In this document: positions 1 through 8,674 of the stretch, in pieces | How the letters are laid out: each line of letters opens with the position of its first letter | Position numbering within the stretch: position 1 is the stretch's first letter | Notes under the pieces: model-generated | What the model saw: only the letters and a program-made list of their open reading frames with translations | Told to the model about the DNA's origin: nothing | The model's database searches: none | Origin: Oceanobacillus jeddahensis | GTDB lineage: Bacteria; Bacillota; Bacilli; Bacillales; Amphibacillaceae | Assembly: GCF_000750635.1 (NCBI RefSeq) | Contig: NZ_CCDM010000007.1 | Coordinates: 1 to 64,000 of the forward strand | Length of the DNA stretch: 64,000 bases | Direction: 5' to 3' | Position numbers and translations under genes: made by a program

Positions 1-79
1 TCGCTTCCCGCGCTCGACTTGCATGTATTAGGCACGCCGCCAGCGTTCGTCCTGAGCCAAGATCAAACTCTCCATAAAA
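1..79 (-). rRNA. rrs: 16S rRNA, 5' end only (runs off the window)
   Basis: Read on the minus strand, the sequence begins TTTATGGAGAGTTTGATC and continues through GGCTCAGGACGAACGCTGG to the V1 region, the universal 5' end of bacterial 16S rRNA. Only about 79 bases lie inside the window. The mature 5' end is placed by similarity and may be off by a few bases. Having ygxA and perR beside a rRNA operon matches the rrnD neighbourhood of B. subtilis. Confidence 0.97.
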
Positions 80-226
80 GTGTTTGAATACTTTAGCTTT
101 CAGAAGTCTACTTCTGACTTAAATGTTTAAGAAAAACGAGGTTGTTTTTCTTCTTTCGTACTGGTTGTTTTGTTCAGTTTTCAAAGAGCAATTTATTATT
201 TCTTCGCCTTAAGCAGCGACTCTATT
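80..226 (-). other. rRNA operon leader with boxA-like antitermination site
   Basis: This transcribed leader lies between the probable P2 promoter and 16S. At 172-190 the minus strand reads TGCTCTTTGAAAACTGAAC, a boxA-like sequence typical of Bacillus rRNA leaders, where the Nus antitermination complex binds. A second A-rich, pyrimidine-flanked tract follows towards the 16S end and probably takes part in the 16S processing stalk, whose 3' partner lies outside the window. Confidence 0.6.
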
Positions 227-256
227 AATGTAACATAAAAGCAAGTTTGTTGTCAA
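227..256 (-). promoter_or_regulatory. Probable rRNA promoter P2
   Basis: On the minus strand a perfect -35 TTGACA (251-256) is followed after 18 bases by TACATT (227-232). It sits directly before the leader with boxA. The -10 is imperfect and the spacing is one base long, so the exact hexamer is uncertain. Confidence 0.5.
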
Positions 257-311
257 CAACTTTTTTTATGTTATGTCAGCTGAGCGCTTGCTCAAATCAG
301 CAACGGAATTA

Positions 312-340
312 ACTTTACCATGCTAAAAATAGAAAGTCAA
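312..340 (-). promoter_or_regulatory. Probable rRNA promoter P1
   Basis: On the minus strand TTGACT (335-340), a 17-base spacer and TAAAGT (312-317) form a reasonable sigma-A promoter about 85 bases upstream of P2. Tandem promoters in this arrangement are usual for Bacillus rRNA operons. Confidence 0.5.
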
Positions 341-973
341 CGATTATTTTAAAATTTATCTAAAGGAAACTTACAAACAATGATGCACAATCACAAAACT
401 GCAAATTTCTTCATTGCACACACTATAAAAAACATTGATATACCAACGTTTTTTTATATTTCCACATGATACATTCAAAAAAGAAGCACATTTTTTAAAA
501 GCATTTATTAATCTTAATTCGTATCTTCCTCAGCTTTCTTTACAGACACATTCTTTTTTAAAGAAAGATAAATAGGACATAATCTATTTAAAACTTTTCA
601 TTCTTAATATAAACAATCTGGATTGTACTTTATACTTCCAAAATAAAAAGGATAAGCAGCTCCTCGATTCTTCCATCATATTTAATAAATACAAATTTGT
701 ATGAATGAAGAAAGTATCACTTTATTCCATAGGTTATTATAAGTATAAATTTTTGTTACACTTTTCTCGCCTATCCATTATTCTTCATACTATTACCGAA
801 TTAGCCTCTCCCCTATTCAAGCGCTTTTTTAATATCTTCCACTAATTATAAACCTCTATCTTAATAACAAAAAATTTTGGTTAATACAGAATAGAAAGCC
901 AAAATTACTTATACCACAATACCAGGAAAATTGCAGGATAAGTAATTGGTTGCTTCACAATTAACTACCTTCA
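341..973. other. AT-rich intergenic region, no gene seen
   Basis: This stretch lies between the rRNA promoters and the end of ygxA. I see no coding frame with a ribosome binding site. The one structure noted is an inverted repeat at about 893-956 (AATTACTTAT and ATAAGTAATT around a loop of about 24 bases), which could be a weak terminator for ygxA. Both flanking transcripts are on the minus strand, so the region separates ygxA from the rRNA operon. Confidence 0.5.
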
Positions 974-1855
974 TTATCCCTCCTCTAATACCTTTACCTT
1001 GTACATTCTCTGAAACACTTCTGGATTTTTAGTAGCTACCAGTTTCATATCAATAATATCCTTCTCTTCCAAATAAGATATTATCGCATGTAAATCTAAA
1101 GTATAATGTTCAATATCTGGTAAAGCTTTAATAGAAGCATATGACCAATAATCATCTTTTTTACTTAATAAATTTAAAAGATGTGCCGAGGCAGTTTCAG
1201 CTTTATTCAACATAACAAAATCCATTGCAATCAACATTAATTCAATTCTCTTTTCTAAATCCTCCGTGCTGTCCATTAATTTTTCATATAATTTGTAGAC
1301 TTCTAAGTCAATACTTTTCACCTGGTTCCAAACCGTTACTTCTGGATAATAACCTTGATCAATAACGGATAATCTAGCTAAATAATGAAGTGCATTTAAA
1401 ATTTTGCTATAAGAATCCATTACCTCTTTTGCTTCATATAATGCTTTCCCCTCACTAAAGTTTTTTAGAAGTTTTCCAAAATCAATCATTTTTCTTAATG
1501 TACGCTTATCCTCTGGAAAAGATTGAAGTTCCTCTTTTAATTCTTTGACAAATTCATTCCTGTCATAAGCCTTTCTTCCATAAATAACCCATTCCGCTGC
1601 ACGCCGATACCCACTTGTATCAATCCAATCCATCAGAAGGGATTTCGTTACTATATGCATTGCTACTATCTGATCATTTACTTCATAATGTTTCACAAAC
1701 CAGTCGACTTCTTGGTTTTCTACAATAATCAATAAAATACTATCAAATTCGTCAGTGATCGGGTGATCAAATTGTGTTCTCTCCACAATAAGTATTCCCA
1801 ATGTATTTGGATTGCTTGCATGTTCTTGATAAATCATTCTTTGAAAATTCTCCAT
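974..1855 (-). CDS. ygxA: Nucleotidyltransferase-like protein YgxA
   Basis: This 293-residue soluble protein matches the YgxA family of Bacillaceae, which has an N-terminal nucleotidyltransferase-like fold followed by a helical substrate-binding-like region and a small C-terminal domain. Its biochemical role is not established. The N-terminal part (about residues 1-90) shows the alternating hydrophobic strands expected of such a fold, but I do not see an intact GS/DxD catalytic signature, so activity cannot be assumed. Its position next to a 16S gene and near ygzB and perR repeats the B. subtilis order and is the main support for the name. The ATG is preceded by GGGAGG at somewhat long spacing. 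Confidence 0.75.
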   Translation of the reverse strand: MENFQRMIYQEHASNPNTLGILIVERTQFDHPITDEFDSILLIIVENQEVDWFVKHYEVNDQIVAMHIVTKSLLMDWIDTSGYRRAAEWVIYGRKAYDRNEFVKELKEELQSFPEDKRTLRKMIDFGKLLKNFSEGKALYEAKEVMDSYSKILNALHYLARLSVIDQGYYPEVTVWNQVKSIDLEVYKLYEKLMDSTEDLEKRIELMLIAMDFVMLNKAETASAHLLNLLSKKDDYWSYASIKALPDIEHYTLDLHAIISYLEEKDIIDMKLVATKNPEVFQRMYKVKVLEEG

Positions 1856-2232
1856 GTTAACAGTTGCCTCCCTGTTTTCTCTCTAATAATCATTATTCGA
1901 TATGTACTTTTAAAAACCCTTTTTTACTCTAACCAGAAAGTATACATTTTTATAATTTCCAGCCGTGAATCAAGTAATTGTATCCAAATCAGCTATTTCG
2001 ACATGAGTAAAATTTAAGACTTCCGTATTTAAAGGCAGCCATTAAAAAACGAGCAAGCATTATATTGGGGGACAGAATGTATATATAGCCTCAGGTCTTA
2101 ACCGTTTTAACGAAATAAGTGTAATCTAAACCGATCCTGCACATTATAGAGCTTACCTTGTCAAAATTTCTTTAATATTCATTCTTATAATATTCTATGA
2201 TATACTAAATTTGTAACTTAAGGGGGATTTAA
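1856..2232. other. Intergenic region between divergent ygxA and ygzB
   Basis: This 377-base AT-rich region must hold the promoters of two divergent genes. For ygzB a TATACT-type -10 lies around 2202-2207, but no convincing -35 was found. No RNA gene or open frame with a ribosome binding site was recognised. Confidence 0.4.
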
Positions 2233-2604
2233 ATGGCGAACCAAATAACTTATTCAAGTAAAATAAATAAAATACGCACCTTTGCCTTAATCCTTGTGTT
2301 TGCTGGTATCTTAATCATGTATGGCGGACTTATGCTTCGTAATATTCAGTGGTTAATGCTTAGTCTGTTTATATTAGGCATACTGATGATTGTACTGAGC
2401 TGTGTTGTATACATATGGATCGGCACCTTATCGTTGAGGGCAGTTCCTGTCGTTTGCCCAAACTGTGAGAAGCCTACAAAAATGTTAGGACGTGTAGATG
2501 CTTGCATGCATTGTAAAGAACCGCTGACACTGGATAAGAACTTAGAAGGTAAAGATTTTGATGAACGGTATAATCACCGGAAATTCCGTGAAGAAAACAA
2601 ATAA
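2233..2604 (+). CDS. ygzB: UPF0295 family membrane protein YgzB
   Basis: This 123-residue protein has two membrane helices (about residues 14-33 and 38-62) followed by a cytoplasmic tail. The tail carries two CxxC-type pairs (VVCPNCEKPTK and DACMHCKEPL) that look like a small zinc ribbon. The size, the two-helix/zinc-ribbon layout and the position beside perR fit the UPF0295/YgzB family, whose function is unknown. The ATG follows a strong AAGGGGG ribosome binding site. The gene converges on perR, and the two share a terminator. Confidence 0.8.
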   Translation: MANQITYSSKINKIRTFALILVFAGILIMYGGLMLRNIQWLMLSLFILGILMIVLSCVVYIWIGTLSLRAVPVVCPNCEKPTKMLGRVDACMHCKEPLTLDKNLEGKDFDERYNHRKFREENK

Positions 2605-2661
2605 TAAAAAAGCACCATGCTGTTGAGAATTTTGAAAACCTCAAACATGGTGCTTTTTTAT
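2605..2661. terminator. Bidirectional terminator between ygzB and perR
   Basis: AGCACCATG and CATGGTGCT form a stem extended by TTGAG/CTCAA, flanked by an A-run on one side and a T-run on the other. It can therefore terminate both convergent genes. Confidence 0.8.
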
Positions 2662-2671
2662 AGAAAACTAA

Positions 2672-2707
2672 AAATCGGACCCGCCTATTTACCAGCAAAC
2701 CCGATTT
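2672..2707 (-). terminator. Possible second hairpin after perR
   Basis: AAATCGG and CCGATTT pair around a 22-base loop, starting within 10 bases of the perR stop codon on the minus strand. The stem is short, and the stronger terminator just beyond it may do most of the work. Confidence 0.4.
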
Positions 2708-2716
2708 CTTAACTCT

Positions 2717-3163
2717 CTATTGTTCATTTGCTGTCTGTTGCTCTTTGCAAGCATTACAAGTACCATAAACCTCCAGGCGATGATGGCTTACATCAAAACC
2801 AGTCACCTGTTCAGCTAGTGATTCTACTTCTTCTAATGAAGGATAGTGAAAATCAACAATCTTTCCACACTGATTGCAAATGATATGATAATGATCTGAT
2901 GTATTACAATCAAATCTGCTCGAAGAATCTCCATACGTGAGCTCTCTTACTAGTCCAATATCTTTTAATACGCGTAAATTATTATAAACCGTCGCAACAC
3001 TCATATTTGGAAATTTTCCCTCAAGTGCTTTATATATATCATCCGCAGTTGGATGAACCATTGAATTAAGCAAATACTCCAGCACGGCGTGTCGTTGTGG
3101 TGTAATCCGGACGCCTGACTTTTTCAAAGTATCAATTGCTTGCCGTAATTTATCTTCAGACAC
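2717..3163 (-). CDS. perR: Peroxide stress regulator PerR (Fur family)
   Basis: PerR is a metal-dependent repressor that senses hydrogen peroxide by iron-catalysed oxidation of a histidine. I place the start at a GTG giving 148 residues. It follows GAGAGGTG at good spacing, and the numbering then matches B. subtilis PerR exactly: His37, Asp85, His91, His93 and Asp104 for the regulatory metal, and two CxxC pairs (Cys96/99, Cys136/139) for structural zinc. The winged helix includes the recognition segment MSVATVYNNLR. An upstream TTG would add seven residues but has a poorer site. A near-perfect Per box lies 39 bases upstream, so autoregulation is likely. The Asp at position 104 and overall similarity favour PerR over Fur or Zur. 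Confidence 0.95.
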   Translation of the reverse strand: MSEDKLRQAIDTLKKSGVRITPQRHAVLEYLLNSMVHPTADDIYKALEGKFPNMSVATVYNNLRVLKDIGLVRELTYGDSSSRFDCNTSDHYHIICNQCGKIVDFHYPSLEEVESLAEQVTGFDVSHHRLEVYGTCNACKEQQTANEQ

Positions 3164-3201
3164 CCTAAACACCTCTCTTCCCAATTAATAAAATTATTAG
3201 A

Positions 3202-3216
3202 TTATAATTCTTATAA
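3202..3216. promoter_or_regulatory. Per box (PerR operator) upstream of perR
   Basis: TTATAATTCTTATAA differs from the consensus TTATAATNATTATAA at one position and lies 39 bases before the perR start. It implies peroxide-responsive autoregulation. Confidence 0.8.
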
Positions 3217-3503
3217 TTAGTTTATCGCCCTACGTACATAATGTCAATCAATTCAAACAAAGCGAGTGCGGTATTAGAAAAAGATCCTTCAAAAAAGTTA
3301 ATTAAAAATACTTAGTCACCTAAAATCACAATATTCTCTACTACATCAATATTAACAAGGCTTTATACCGCAATTACTCGCTCTAACAAATCCACAAAGA
3401 AAACAGCAGCATACTAACAAGCTTTTTCCGTTACCTGATGATACCAATACGACGAACACTTCCTAAAGTGTCATTTTTATTAGCTTTTTAAATTTATCCT
3501 AAA
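3217..3503. other. Intergenic region upstream of perR
   Basis: This stretch lies between the Per box and the stop codon of the corrinoid adenosyltransferase gene. It must hold the perR promoter. No further gene, RNA or strong terminator was recognised. Confidence 0.4.
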
Positions 3504-4061
3504 TTAAACATCCACATGGAGAGGCTTCTCTTCTCCCCCTAATTGCTGATTTACATACCTGGCAGCAACAAATAAATAATCTGATAACCGGTTTAAATAA
3601 CCAAAAACATGCTTATTCTCCACTTCATCTTCTAACCCTATCGTTAAACGTTCTGCCCGCCTCGCTACCGTACGGGCATGATGAAGTGCGCTCGCTGCTC
3701 TGTGTCCAGATGGCAGGATAAAATTCTTTAACGGTTCAAGCGATTTATCCCATTCGTCAATCTGTTTTTCCATCTCATCAATATGTTTCTGTTCAAGCTT
3801 CCAATAAACTTCTTTATCCTTTGGCGTAGATAATTCCGCACCAACATGGAAAAGAATAGTCTGTACACGGTGTAGTTGATCGAGAAAAGCAGCCTTTTCA
3901 TCCCAGTCTGTTTCTTCAATATAACTTGTTGCTAAGCCAATGCTTGAATTTACTTCATCACACGTTCCATACGCTTCTACCCGTAAATGATTTTTAGGTA
4001 CACGCTGCCCGTAAACTAATGATGTTTGCCCTTTATCTCCAGACCTTGTATAAATTCGCAT
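3504..4061 (-). CDS. Cob(I)alamin adenosyltransferase, PduO type
   Basis: This 185-residue enzyme transfers the adenosyl group of ATP to cob(I)alamin to make adenosylcobalamin. The N-terminal ATP-binding signature RIYTRSGDKGQTSL, the EAYGTCDEVNSSIG segment and the C-terminal RRAER(L)/YLNRLSDYLF helices are hallmarks of the PduO-type family, a trimeric all-helical enzyme. The start follows GGAGGTGG. It lies 20 bases downstream of bcp on the same strand, so the two are probably co-transcribed. No cobalamin-dependent enzyme or riboswitch is seen nearby, so the cofactor user is elsewhere. Confidence 0.9.
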   Translation of the reverse strand: MRIYTRSGDKGQTSLVYGQRVPKNHLRVEAYGTCDEVNSSIGLATSYIEETDWDEKAAFLDQLHRVQTILFHVGAELSTPKDKEVYWKLEQKHIDEMEKQIDEWDKSLEPLKNFILPSGHRAASALHHARTVARRAERLTIGLEDEVENKHVFGYLNRLSDYLFVAARYVNQQLGGEEKPLHVDV

Positions 4062-4081
4062 GCTGTTCCACCTCCATCCTT

Positions 4082-4561
4082 CTATTCTTTATTCACTTGA
4101 TTTTCTTTTAAATAGTTTAAAGCATCTGCCACATGATCTTTTACCCGAACTTTACGATATTCTTGGATTAGCTTTCCTTCTTTATCCAAAATAAAAGTAG
4201 AACGCTCAATACCGTAATATTCTTTGCCAAAGTTTTTCTTCAGCTTCCATACTCCAAATTGATCAGCTACTTGATGATCTTCATCGGAAAGTAAAGTAAA
4301 CGGCAGGTCGTGCTTGTCAATAAACTTTTGATGACGTGTTTCAGGGTCCGGACTTATACCAACTATTACTGCGTCCAGCTCCTTGAAGCTTTCATGGTGA
4401 TCTCTGAAATCACATGCTTCTGTCGTGCATCCAGGTGTCATATCTTTTGGATAAAAATACAAAACAACATACTTTCCTTGAAAATCAGATAGACTTACTT
4501 GTTCTCCGTCCTGATTTGGTAATGTGAAATTATTAATTTTGGTTCCCAATTCAATTGGCAT
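4082..4561 (-). CDS. bcp: Thioredoxin-dependent thiol peroxidase Bcp (peroxiredoxin Q)
   Basis: This 159-residue protein is an atypical peroxiredoxin that reduces hydrogen and organic peroxides with thioredoxin. The active-site segment YFYPKDMTPGCTTEACDF carries the peroxidatic Cys and, five residues on, the resolving Cys of the alpha-2 type. The conserved GISPD segment and downstream strands complete the thioredoxin fold. It sits between perR and gsaB as in B. subtilis (ygaF). Placement next to a peroxide regulator suggests a peroxide defence role, but no Per box was found directly upstream of bcp. It is the probable first gene of an operon with the adenosyltransferase. Confidence 0.92.
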   Translation of the reverse strand: MPIELGTKINNFTLPNQDGEQVSLSDFQGKYVVLYFYPKDMTPGCTTEACDFRDHHESFKELDAVIVGISPDPETRHQKFIDKHDLPFTLLSDEDHQVADQFGVWKLKKNFGKEYYGIERSTFILDKEGKLIQEYRKVRVKDHVADALNYLKENQVNKE

Positions 4562-4624
4562 CTAACCCCTCCAGTTAATCCATTCATTATTCTCCCTTAA
4601 ATATAGCATATCGCAGACGGAGAT

Positions 4625-5059
4625 TCATTTATCATTGTCTCTACTACTAATTTGTACAACTTTTAATACAAACGCAGCTGGTAATATGTAACCAATCAAT
4701 GCTTCTGAAATAGCAATCAGTCTACCAATACCAACCGGCGCTAAATCACCATAGCCAAGGGTCAGTAAAGTTACTCCGCTAAAATAAATAGAGTGAACAA
4801 CAGATCCCCATATCGTTACTTCTCTCAGTTCCCCATGTTCCACTATGACGATCCCTTGAAATGATAAAATGAAGTAAATAAGCCCATAGCCCACCATTGT
4901 AATGCAATAAACAATCAACATGGCGATAAAAATCTCCAGAGAAAAATGCCCTTCCTTCATTTGTATACGGGAATGAATCGATTTATATTGAACAAAATCA
5001 TAGATGCTTTTACCGATTAAAATAATAACCATGATAAAGAATATCCAGGGGATACCCAT
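4625..5059 (-). CDS. Two-helix potassium channel family protein
   Basis: This 144-residue membrane protein has hydrophobic segments at about residues 5-22, 42-68 and 112-138. Between the last two sits the pore loop with the selectivity filter TLGYGD, diagnostic of K+ channels of the two-transmembrane (Ion_trans_2) type. The extra N-terminal hydrophobic segment could be a third helix. I place the start at the ATG eight bases after AAAGGAG; an upstream TTG lies inside the ribosome binding site. No cytoplasmic RCK/TrkA gating domain is attached. The partner and gating signal are unknown. Confidence 0.85.
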   Translation of the reverse strand: MGIPWIFFIMVIILIGKSIYDFVQYKSIHSRIQMKEGHFSLEIFIAMLIVYCITMVGYGLIYFILSFQGIVIVEHGELREVTIWGSVVHSIYFSGVTLLTLGYGDLAPVGIGRLIAISEALIGYILPAAFVLKVVQISSRDNDK

Positions 5060-5204
5060 TTTTTTTGCTCCTTTCAAGATGCCTTTTCTTATACATATGC
5101 AGAAATCGTAACAGTTTGTACAAGTTTTCTATTCAATTTTTTGTTATATTAGTAACTGGGTAAAATCAAATAGAAAATAAACTTTACGTTTTACCTTTTA
5201 AATG

Positions 5205-5238
5205 AACTTGTAAAAGCATGTCAGATTCTTTACAAGTT
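5205..5238. repeat. Inverted repeat in the gsaB leader
   Basis: AACTTGTAAA and TTTACAAGTT are perfect 10-base inverted repeats separated by 14 bases, ending 26 bases before the gsaB start. It could be an operator or a 5' hairpin; there is no T-run that would make it a terminator. Confidence 0.5.
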
Positions 5239-5264
5239 GGGAAGAATGAGGAGGAAGCAAAATA

Positions 5265-6563
5265 ATGAAATTCACAAATTCTGAGAAACTGCATCAAGAA
5301 GCTTTACAACATATTGTCGGCGGGGGAAATTCTCCTTCCCGCTCTTATAAAGCTGTTGGCGGAGGCTCTCCTGTCTATATGAAAAGAGGACAAGGAGCTT
5401 ATTTCTGGGATGTAGATGATAATAAGTATATTGATTATTTAGCAGCATATGGCCCGATTATTACAGGTCACGCTCATCCGCATATTGCAAAAGCAATTGC
5501 TGAAGCAGCAACTACCGGAGTTCTTTACGGAACACCAACAGAATTGGAAAATACATTTGCGAAAATGTTAAAAGAAGCGATGCCTTCCCTGGAAAAGGTC
5601 CGCTTTAATAATTCAGGTACAGAGGCAGTAATGACCACCGTACGGGTAGCGCGCGCCTATACGAATCGCACAAAAGTAATCAAATTCGCGGGCTGCTATC
5701 ATGGACATTTCGATGCTGTACTGGTCGAAGCAGGATCTGGACCTTCTACACTGGGTACACCGGATTCAGCAGGTGTCCCTGCCTCCAGTGCTGCGGAGGT
5801 CATTACTGTTCCATTTAATGATTTAGATGCCTTTAAAAAAGCGTTAGATCATTGGGAAGGTGAAATTGCAGCTGTACTCGTTGAACCGATTGTAGGTAAC
5901 TTTGGAATTGTCGAGCCGTTCGAAGGATTTTTACAAGAAGTAAATGAACTTACTCACCGTGCCGGAGCACTGGTTATTTATGATGAGGTTATCACTGCAT
6001 TCCGCTTCACCTACGGAAGTGCACAGCAGCTCTATAACATTGAACCTGATTTAACAGCGATGGGTAAAATTATTGGCGGCGGACTGCCAATCGGTGCTTA
6101 CGGCGGACGTAAGGATATTATGGAACAGGTTGCTCCGCTTGGGCCGGCATATCAAGCAGGAACCATGTCCGGAAATCCCGCTTCAATGGCAGCCGGTATC
6201 GCCTGCTTAGAGGTATTAAAAGAAGACGGGGTTTATGAAGAATTAGAACGCCTTGGAAAACGTTTAGAAGAAGGTATTTTAGAAAAGGCGGAAGAGCATG
6301 GTATTCATCTTACCGTGAACCGGCTTCGTGGAGCTTTGACTGTTTACTTTGGTGTCGATAAAGTAACCAATTACAGTGAAGCAGATGCATCAGATGGAGA
6401 AGCCTTTGCAACATTCTTCCAGCTTATGCTGAACGAAGGAATTAACTTGGCTCCTTCAAAATATGAAGCTTGGTTCCTAACAACAGAGCACACAGATTCG
6501 GATATTGAAAATACCATTGATGCGGTTGGTCATGCATTTGCAAAAATGGCAGAAAATCAATAA
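5265..6563 (+). CDS. gsaB: Glutamate-1-semialdehyde 2,1-aminomutase (GsaB)
   Basis: This 432-residue PLP enzyme of the class III aminotransferase fold interconverts glutamate-1-semialdehyde and 5-aminolevulinate, the first committed tetrapyrrole precursor in the C5 pathway. The segments YIDYLAAYGPIITGHAHP, NSGTEAVMTTVRVAR and KFAGCYHGHFD bind the cofactor, and the Schiff-base lysine is expected in DLTAMGKIIGGGLPIGAYGG (around residue 267). The start follows AGGAGG. Its place between bcp and the ABC exporter identifies it as GsaB, the paralogue of the main HemL in Bacillaceae, rather than as the copy in the hem operon. A perfect inverted repeat precedes it. Confidence 0.92.
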   Translation: MKFTNSEKLHQEALQHIVGGGNSPSRSYKAVGGGSPVYMKRGQGAYFWDVDDNKYIDYLAAYGPIITGHAHPHIAKAIAEAATTGVLYGTPTELENTFAKMLKEAMPSLEKVRFNNSGTEAVMTTVRVARAYTNRTKVIKFAGCYHGHFDAVLVEAGSGPSTLGTPDSAGVPASSAAEVITVPFNDLDAFKKALDHWEGEIAAVLVEPIVGNFGIVEPFEGFLQEVNELTHRAGALVIYDEVITAFRFTYGSAQQLYNIEPDLTAMGKIIGGGLPIGAYGGRKDIMEQVAPLGPAYQAGTMSGNPASMAAGIACLEVLKEDGVYEELERLGKRLEEGILEKAEEHGIHLTVNRLRGALTVYFGVDKVTNYSEADASDGEAFATFFQLMLNEGINLAPSKYEAWFLTTEHTDSDIENTIDAVGHAFAKMAENQ

Positions 6564-6582
6564 TTCAGTTGAAGCATACAAA

Positions 6583-6622
6583 AAGGCTTTTCCCGGGGAT
6601 AATCCTCTCCGGGAAAAGCCTT
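6583..6622. terminator. Terminator between gsaB and the ABC exporter
   Basis: AAAGGCTTTTCCCGG and CCGGGAAAAGCCTTT form a long near-perfect stem with A-run and T-run flanks. It can serve both convergent genes. Confidence 0.9.
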
Positions 6623-6640
6623 TTATTCTGCTGATAAGCA

Positions 6641-8389
6641 CTATTCCTCTAAATTCTGAATTTGATATAAATCATAATAATGGCCACGACGTTTCATTAA
6701 TTCCTCATGTGAGCCTATCTCTACAATTTCTCCATTTTCCACAACAACGATACGGCTAGCATGAGTAATTGTTGCTAAGCGATGGGCAACAATAAATGTC
6801 GTCCGATCAGAAGCCAGTTTCTCCAGCGTTTCTTGAATAAGATGTTCACTTTCTAAATCCAATGCAGATGTTGCTTCATCAAAAATCAGCAATGGCGGAT
6901 TTTTCAAGAATACACGCGCAATAGCAATCCGTTGCTTTTGACCGCCAGACAATTTCACACCACGTTCTCCAACCATTGTTTCGTAGCCCTCTGGCATTTC
7001 ATCAATAAAACCGTGGGCGTTTGCTGCTTTTGCCGCTCGGATAACTTCCTCTTTTGTTGCTTCTGGTTTTCCCATGCGGATATTGGTTTCAATCGATTCA
7101 GAGAACAATATATTATCCTGAAGCACCATTCCAATGTTATCACGCAACGCCCGGGCCTGCATATCCCGCAAGTCCGTTCCATCAATTTCAATTGATCCTC
7201 CTGTAACATCGTAGAAGCGGGGAATTAAACTGATTAGTGTTGATTTTCCTCCTCCGCTCATTCCGACAAAGGCGATGGTTTCCCCTTTTTGAACATGAAG
7301 GTCAATATCCTTGAGTACGGGCTCTTCTTCCTCATCATATTGAAAAGAGACGTGGTTAAAGGATACTTTTCCTTTCAGCCTTCCTGGATCAACCGCATCT
7401 TTTTTGTCCGTAATATCATAACGCTCATTCATTAATTCAAATACACGGTCAATAGATGCAATTGATTGTACTAACGTCGTTGATGAGTTGATCAGTCTGC
7501 GCAATGGACTGTACACCCGCTCCATGTATCCAACGAAAGCTACCATTGTCCCAAGCGATGTATTGCCCATGATAACCTGGTATCCTGCAAAAGCAATAAC
7601 GAGAAGCGGTGCCAAATCTGTAATTGTGTTTGTTACTGCAAAAGTTCTGGCGTTCCAATCGGTATGCTTCAAAGCCCGGTCCAGGAAATGGCGGTTTCTT
7701 TTATCAAACTGTTCATCTTCATAATCTTCCAATGCAAAACTTCTTGTCACCGGTACTCCTTGGATACGCTCATGTAAATGCCCTTGCACTTCTGCCAAAG
7801 CTTGCGATCTTTCCCGTGTTAATCGGCGTAATCGTCCAAAAAAGTATTTGACAGAAATACCGAATAACGGGAATAAGATAATCGATACGAAAGTAAGCGG
7901 CACATCCATGGTAAACATAATTATAATAGCAATTAGAATCGTTGTTACATCCAGCCAAATATTCATTAACCCTGTAATAACAAAATTTTTCGTTTGCTCT
8001 ACATCATGAATTACTCGGGAAATAATCTCACCTGTTTTGGTTTGAGAATAAAATTTCAAACTTAACTTTTGCAAATGATCGAACAGCTTCCCTCTGATAT
8101 CAAACAGAATTTTGTTTCCAACCCATTGTGCTAAGTATTGACGGATATACTCAACCGGCGGGCGGACAATTAAAAATACGACAAAAGAAATACCCATTAT
8201 CCAAAATAACCGTGTTATTCTCTCAGATTGGGTTAGCTCTTCTACCGTGACAATATCATCGATAACATATTTTAAAATTAATGGCATCATTAATGGGATA
8301 CCAAATTTAACAACACCGATGAGTAATGTCCATATAATTTTCCAGGTGTATGGTTTTACAAATTTTAGATACTGCCTGATACTGCTCAT
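6641..8389 (-). CDS. ygaD: ABC multidrug/lipid exporter half-transporter (YgaD-like)
   Basis: This 582-residue half-transporter of the MsbA/LmrA exporter type fuses an N-terminal six-helix membrane domain (about residues 1-310) to a nucleotide-binding domain (about 340-575). The ATPase half shows Walker A GMSGGGKST, the signature LSGGQKQRIAIAR, Walker B LLIFDEATSALD and the switch histidine in IVAHRL. It should work as a homodimer that extrudes hydrophobic compounds; the substrate cannot be told from sequence. Gene order after gsaB matches ygaD of B. subtilis. A dispersed repeat copy occupies the region just upstream. Confidence 0.9.
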   Translation of the reverse strand: MSSIRQYLKFVKPYTWKIIWTLLIGVVKFGIPLMMPLILKYVIDDIVTVEELTQSERITRLFWIMGISFVVFLIVRPPVEYIRQYLAQWVGNKILFDIRGKLFDHLQKLSLKFYSQTKTGEIISRVIHDVEQTKNFVITGLMNIWLDVTTILIAIIIMFTMDVPLTFVSIILFPLFGISVKYFFGRLRRLTRERSQALAEVQGHLHERIQGVPVTRSFALEDYEDEQFDKRNRHFLDRALKHTDWNARTFAVTNTITDLAPLLVIAFAGYQVIMGNTSLGTMVAFVGYMERVYSPLRRLINSSTTLVQSIASIDRVFELMNERYDITDKKDAVDPGRLKGKVSFNHVSFQYDEEEEPVLKDIDLHVQKGETIAFVGMSGGGKSTLISLIPRFYDVTGGSIEIDGTDLRDMQARALRDNIGMVLQDNILFSESIETNIRMGKPEATKEEVIRAAKAANAHGFIDEMPEGYETMVGERGVKLSGGQKQRIAIARVFLKNPPLLIFDEATSALDLESEHLIQETLEKLASDRTTFIVAHRLATITHASRIVVVENGEIVEIGSHEELMKRRGHYYDLYQIQNLEE

Positions 8390-8406
8390 TTATCAACTTC
8401 CTCTAC

Positions 8407-8636
8407 ATAAAACGAAACTTCATTCAGTGGGAGTTTTTCGACGCACAACTCTTTACGATGGGACGAGTAACCGCAGTCCCAGGACGTCGTGAACTTAGTC
8501 TGCTTCCTTAATTCTCCCACTGAATGATTAGTTGAGTGATTCAGGGAGTTAGCCCTCGTTATCTCCCGCCTAAATAAATTTATTTTCGCTCTTTATTTTG
8601 AGGCGGGAGTTTTACGGGCGGTTCTCCGTGATAAAA
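8407..8636 (+). repeat. Modular dispersed repeat, copy A (short form)
   Basis: This 230-base non-coding repeat consists of two long hairpins. Hairpin 1 is CATTCAGTGGGAG (8421-8433) against CTCCCACTGAATG (8514-8526). Inside it sits a core with CGACG/CGTCG and the unit GGGACGAGTAACCGCAGTCCC written here in two parts: GGGAC, then GAGTAACCGCA, then GTCCC. Hairpin 2 runs from GTGATTCAGGGAG through CTCCCGCCT (8563-8571) to AGGCGGGAG (8601-8609) and ends CTCCGTGATAAAA. The same element recurs at 18803, 46618, 52571 and 56327. It lies between the start of the ABC exporter and the ygaC terminator. Confidence 0.9.
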
Positions 8637-8674
8637 AAGGTATTTCGTTTTAATATTCTTTTGAATGAAATATT

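Noticed and set aside
3504..4061. Cobalamin riboswitch upstream of the adenosyltransferase operon
   Set aside because: No B12-box-like sequence was seen upstream of bcp or between the two genes.
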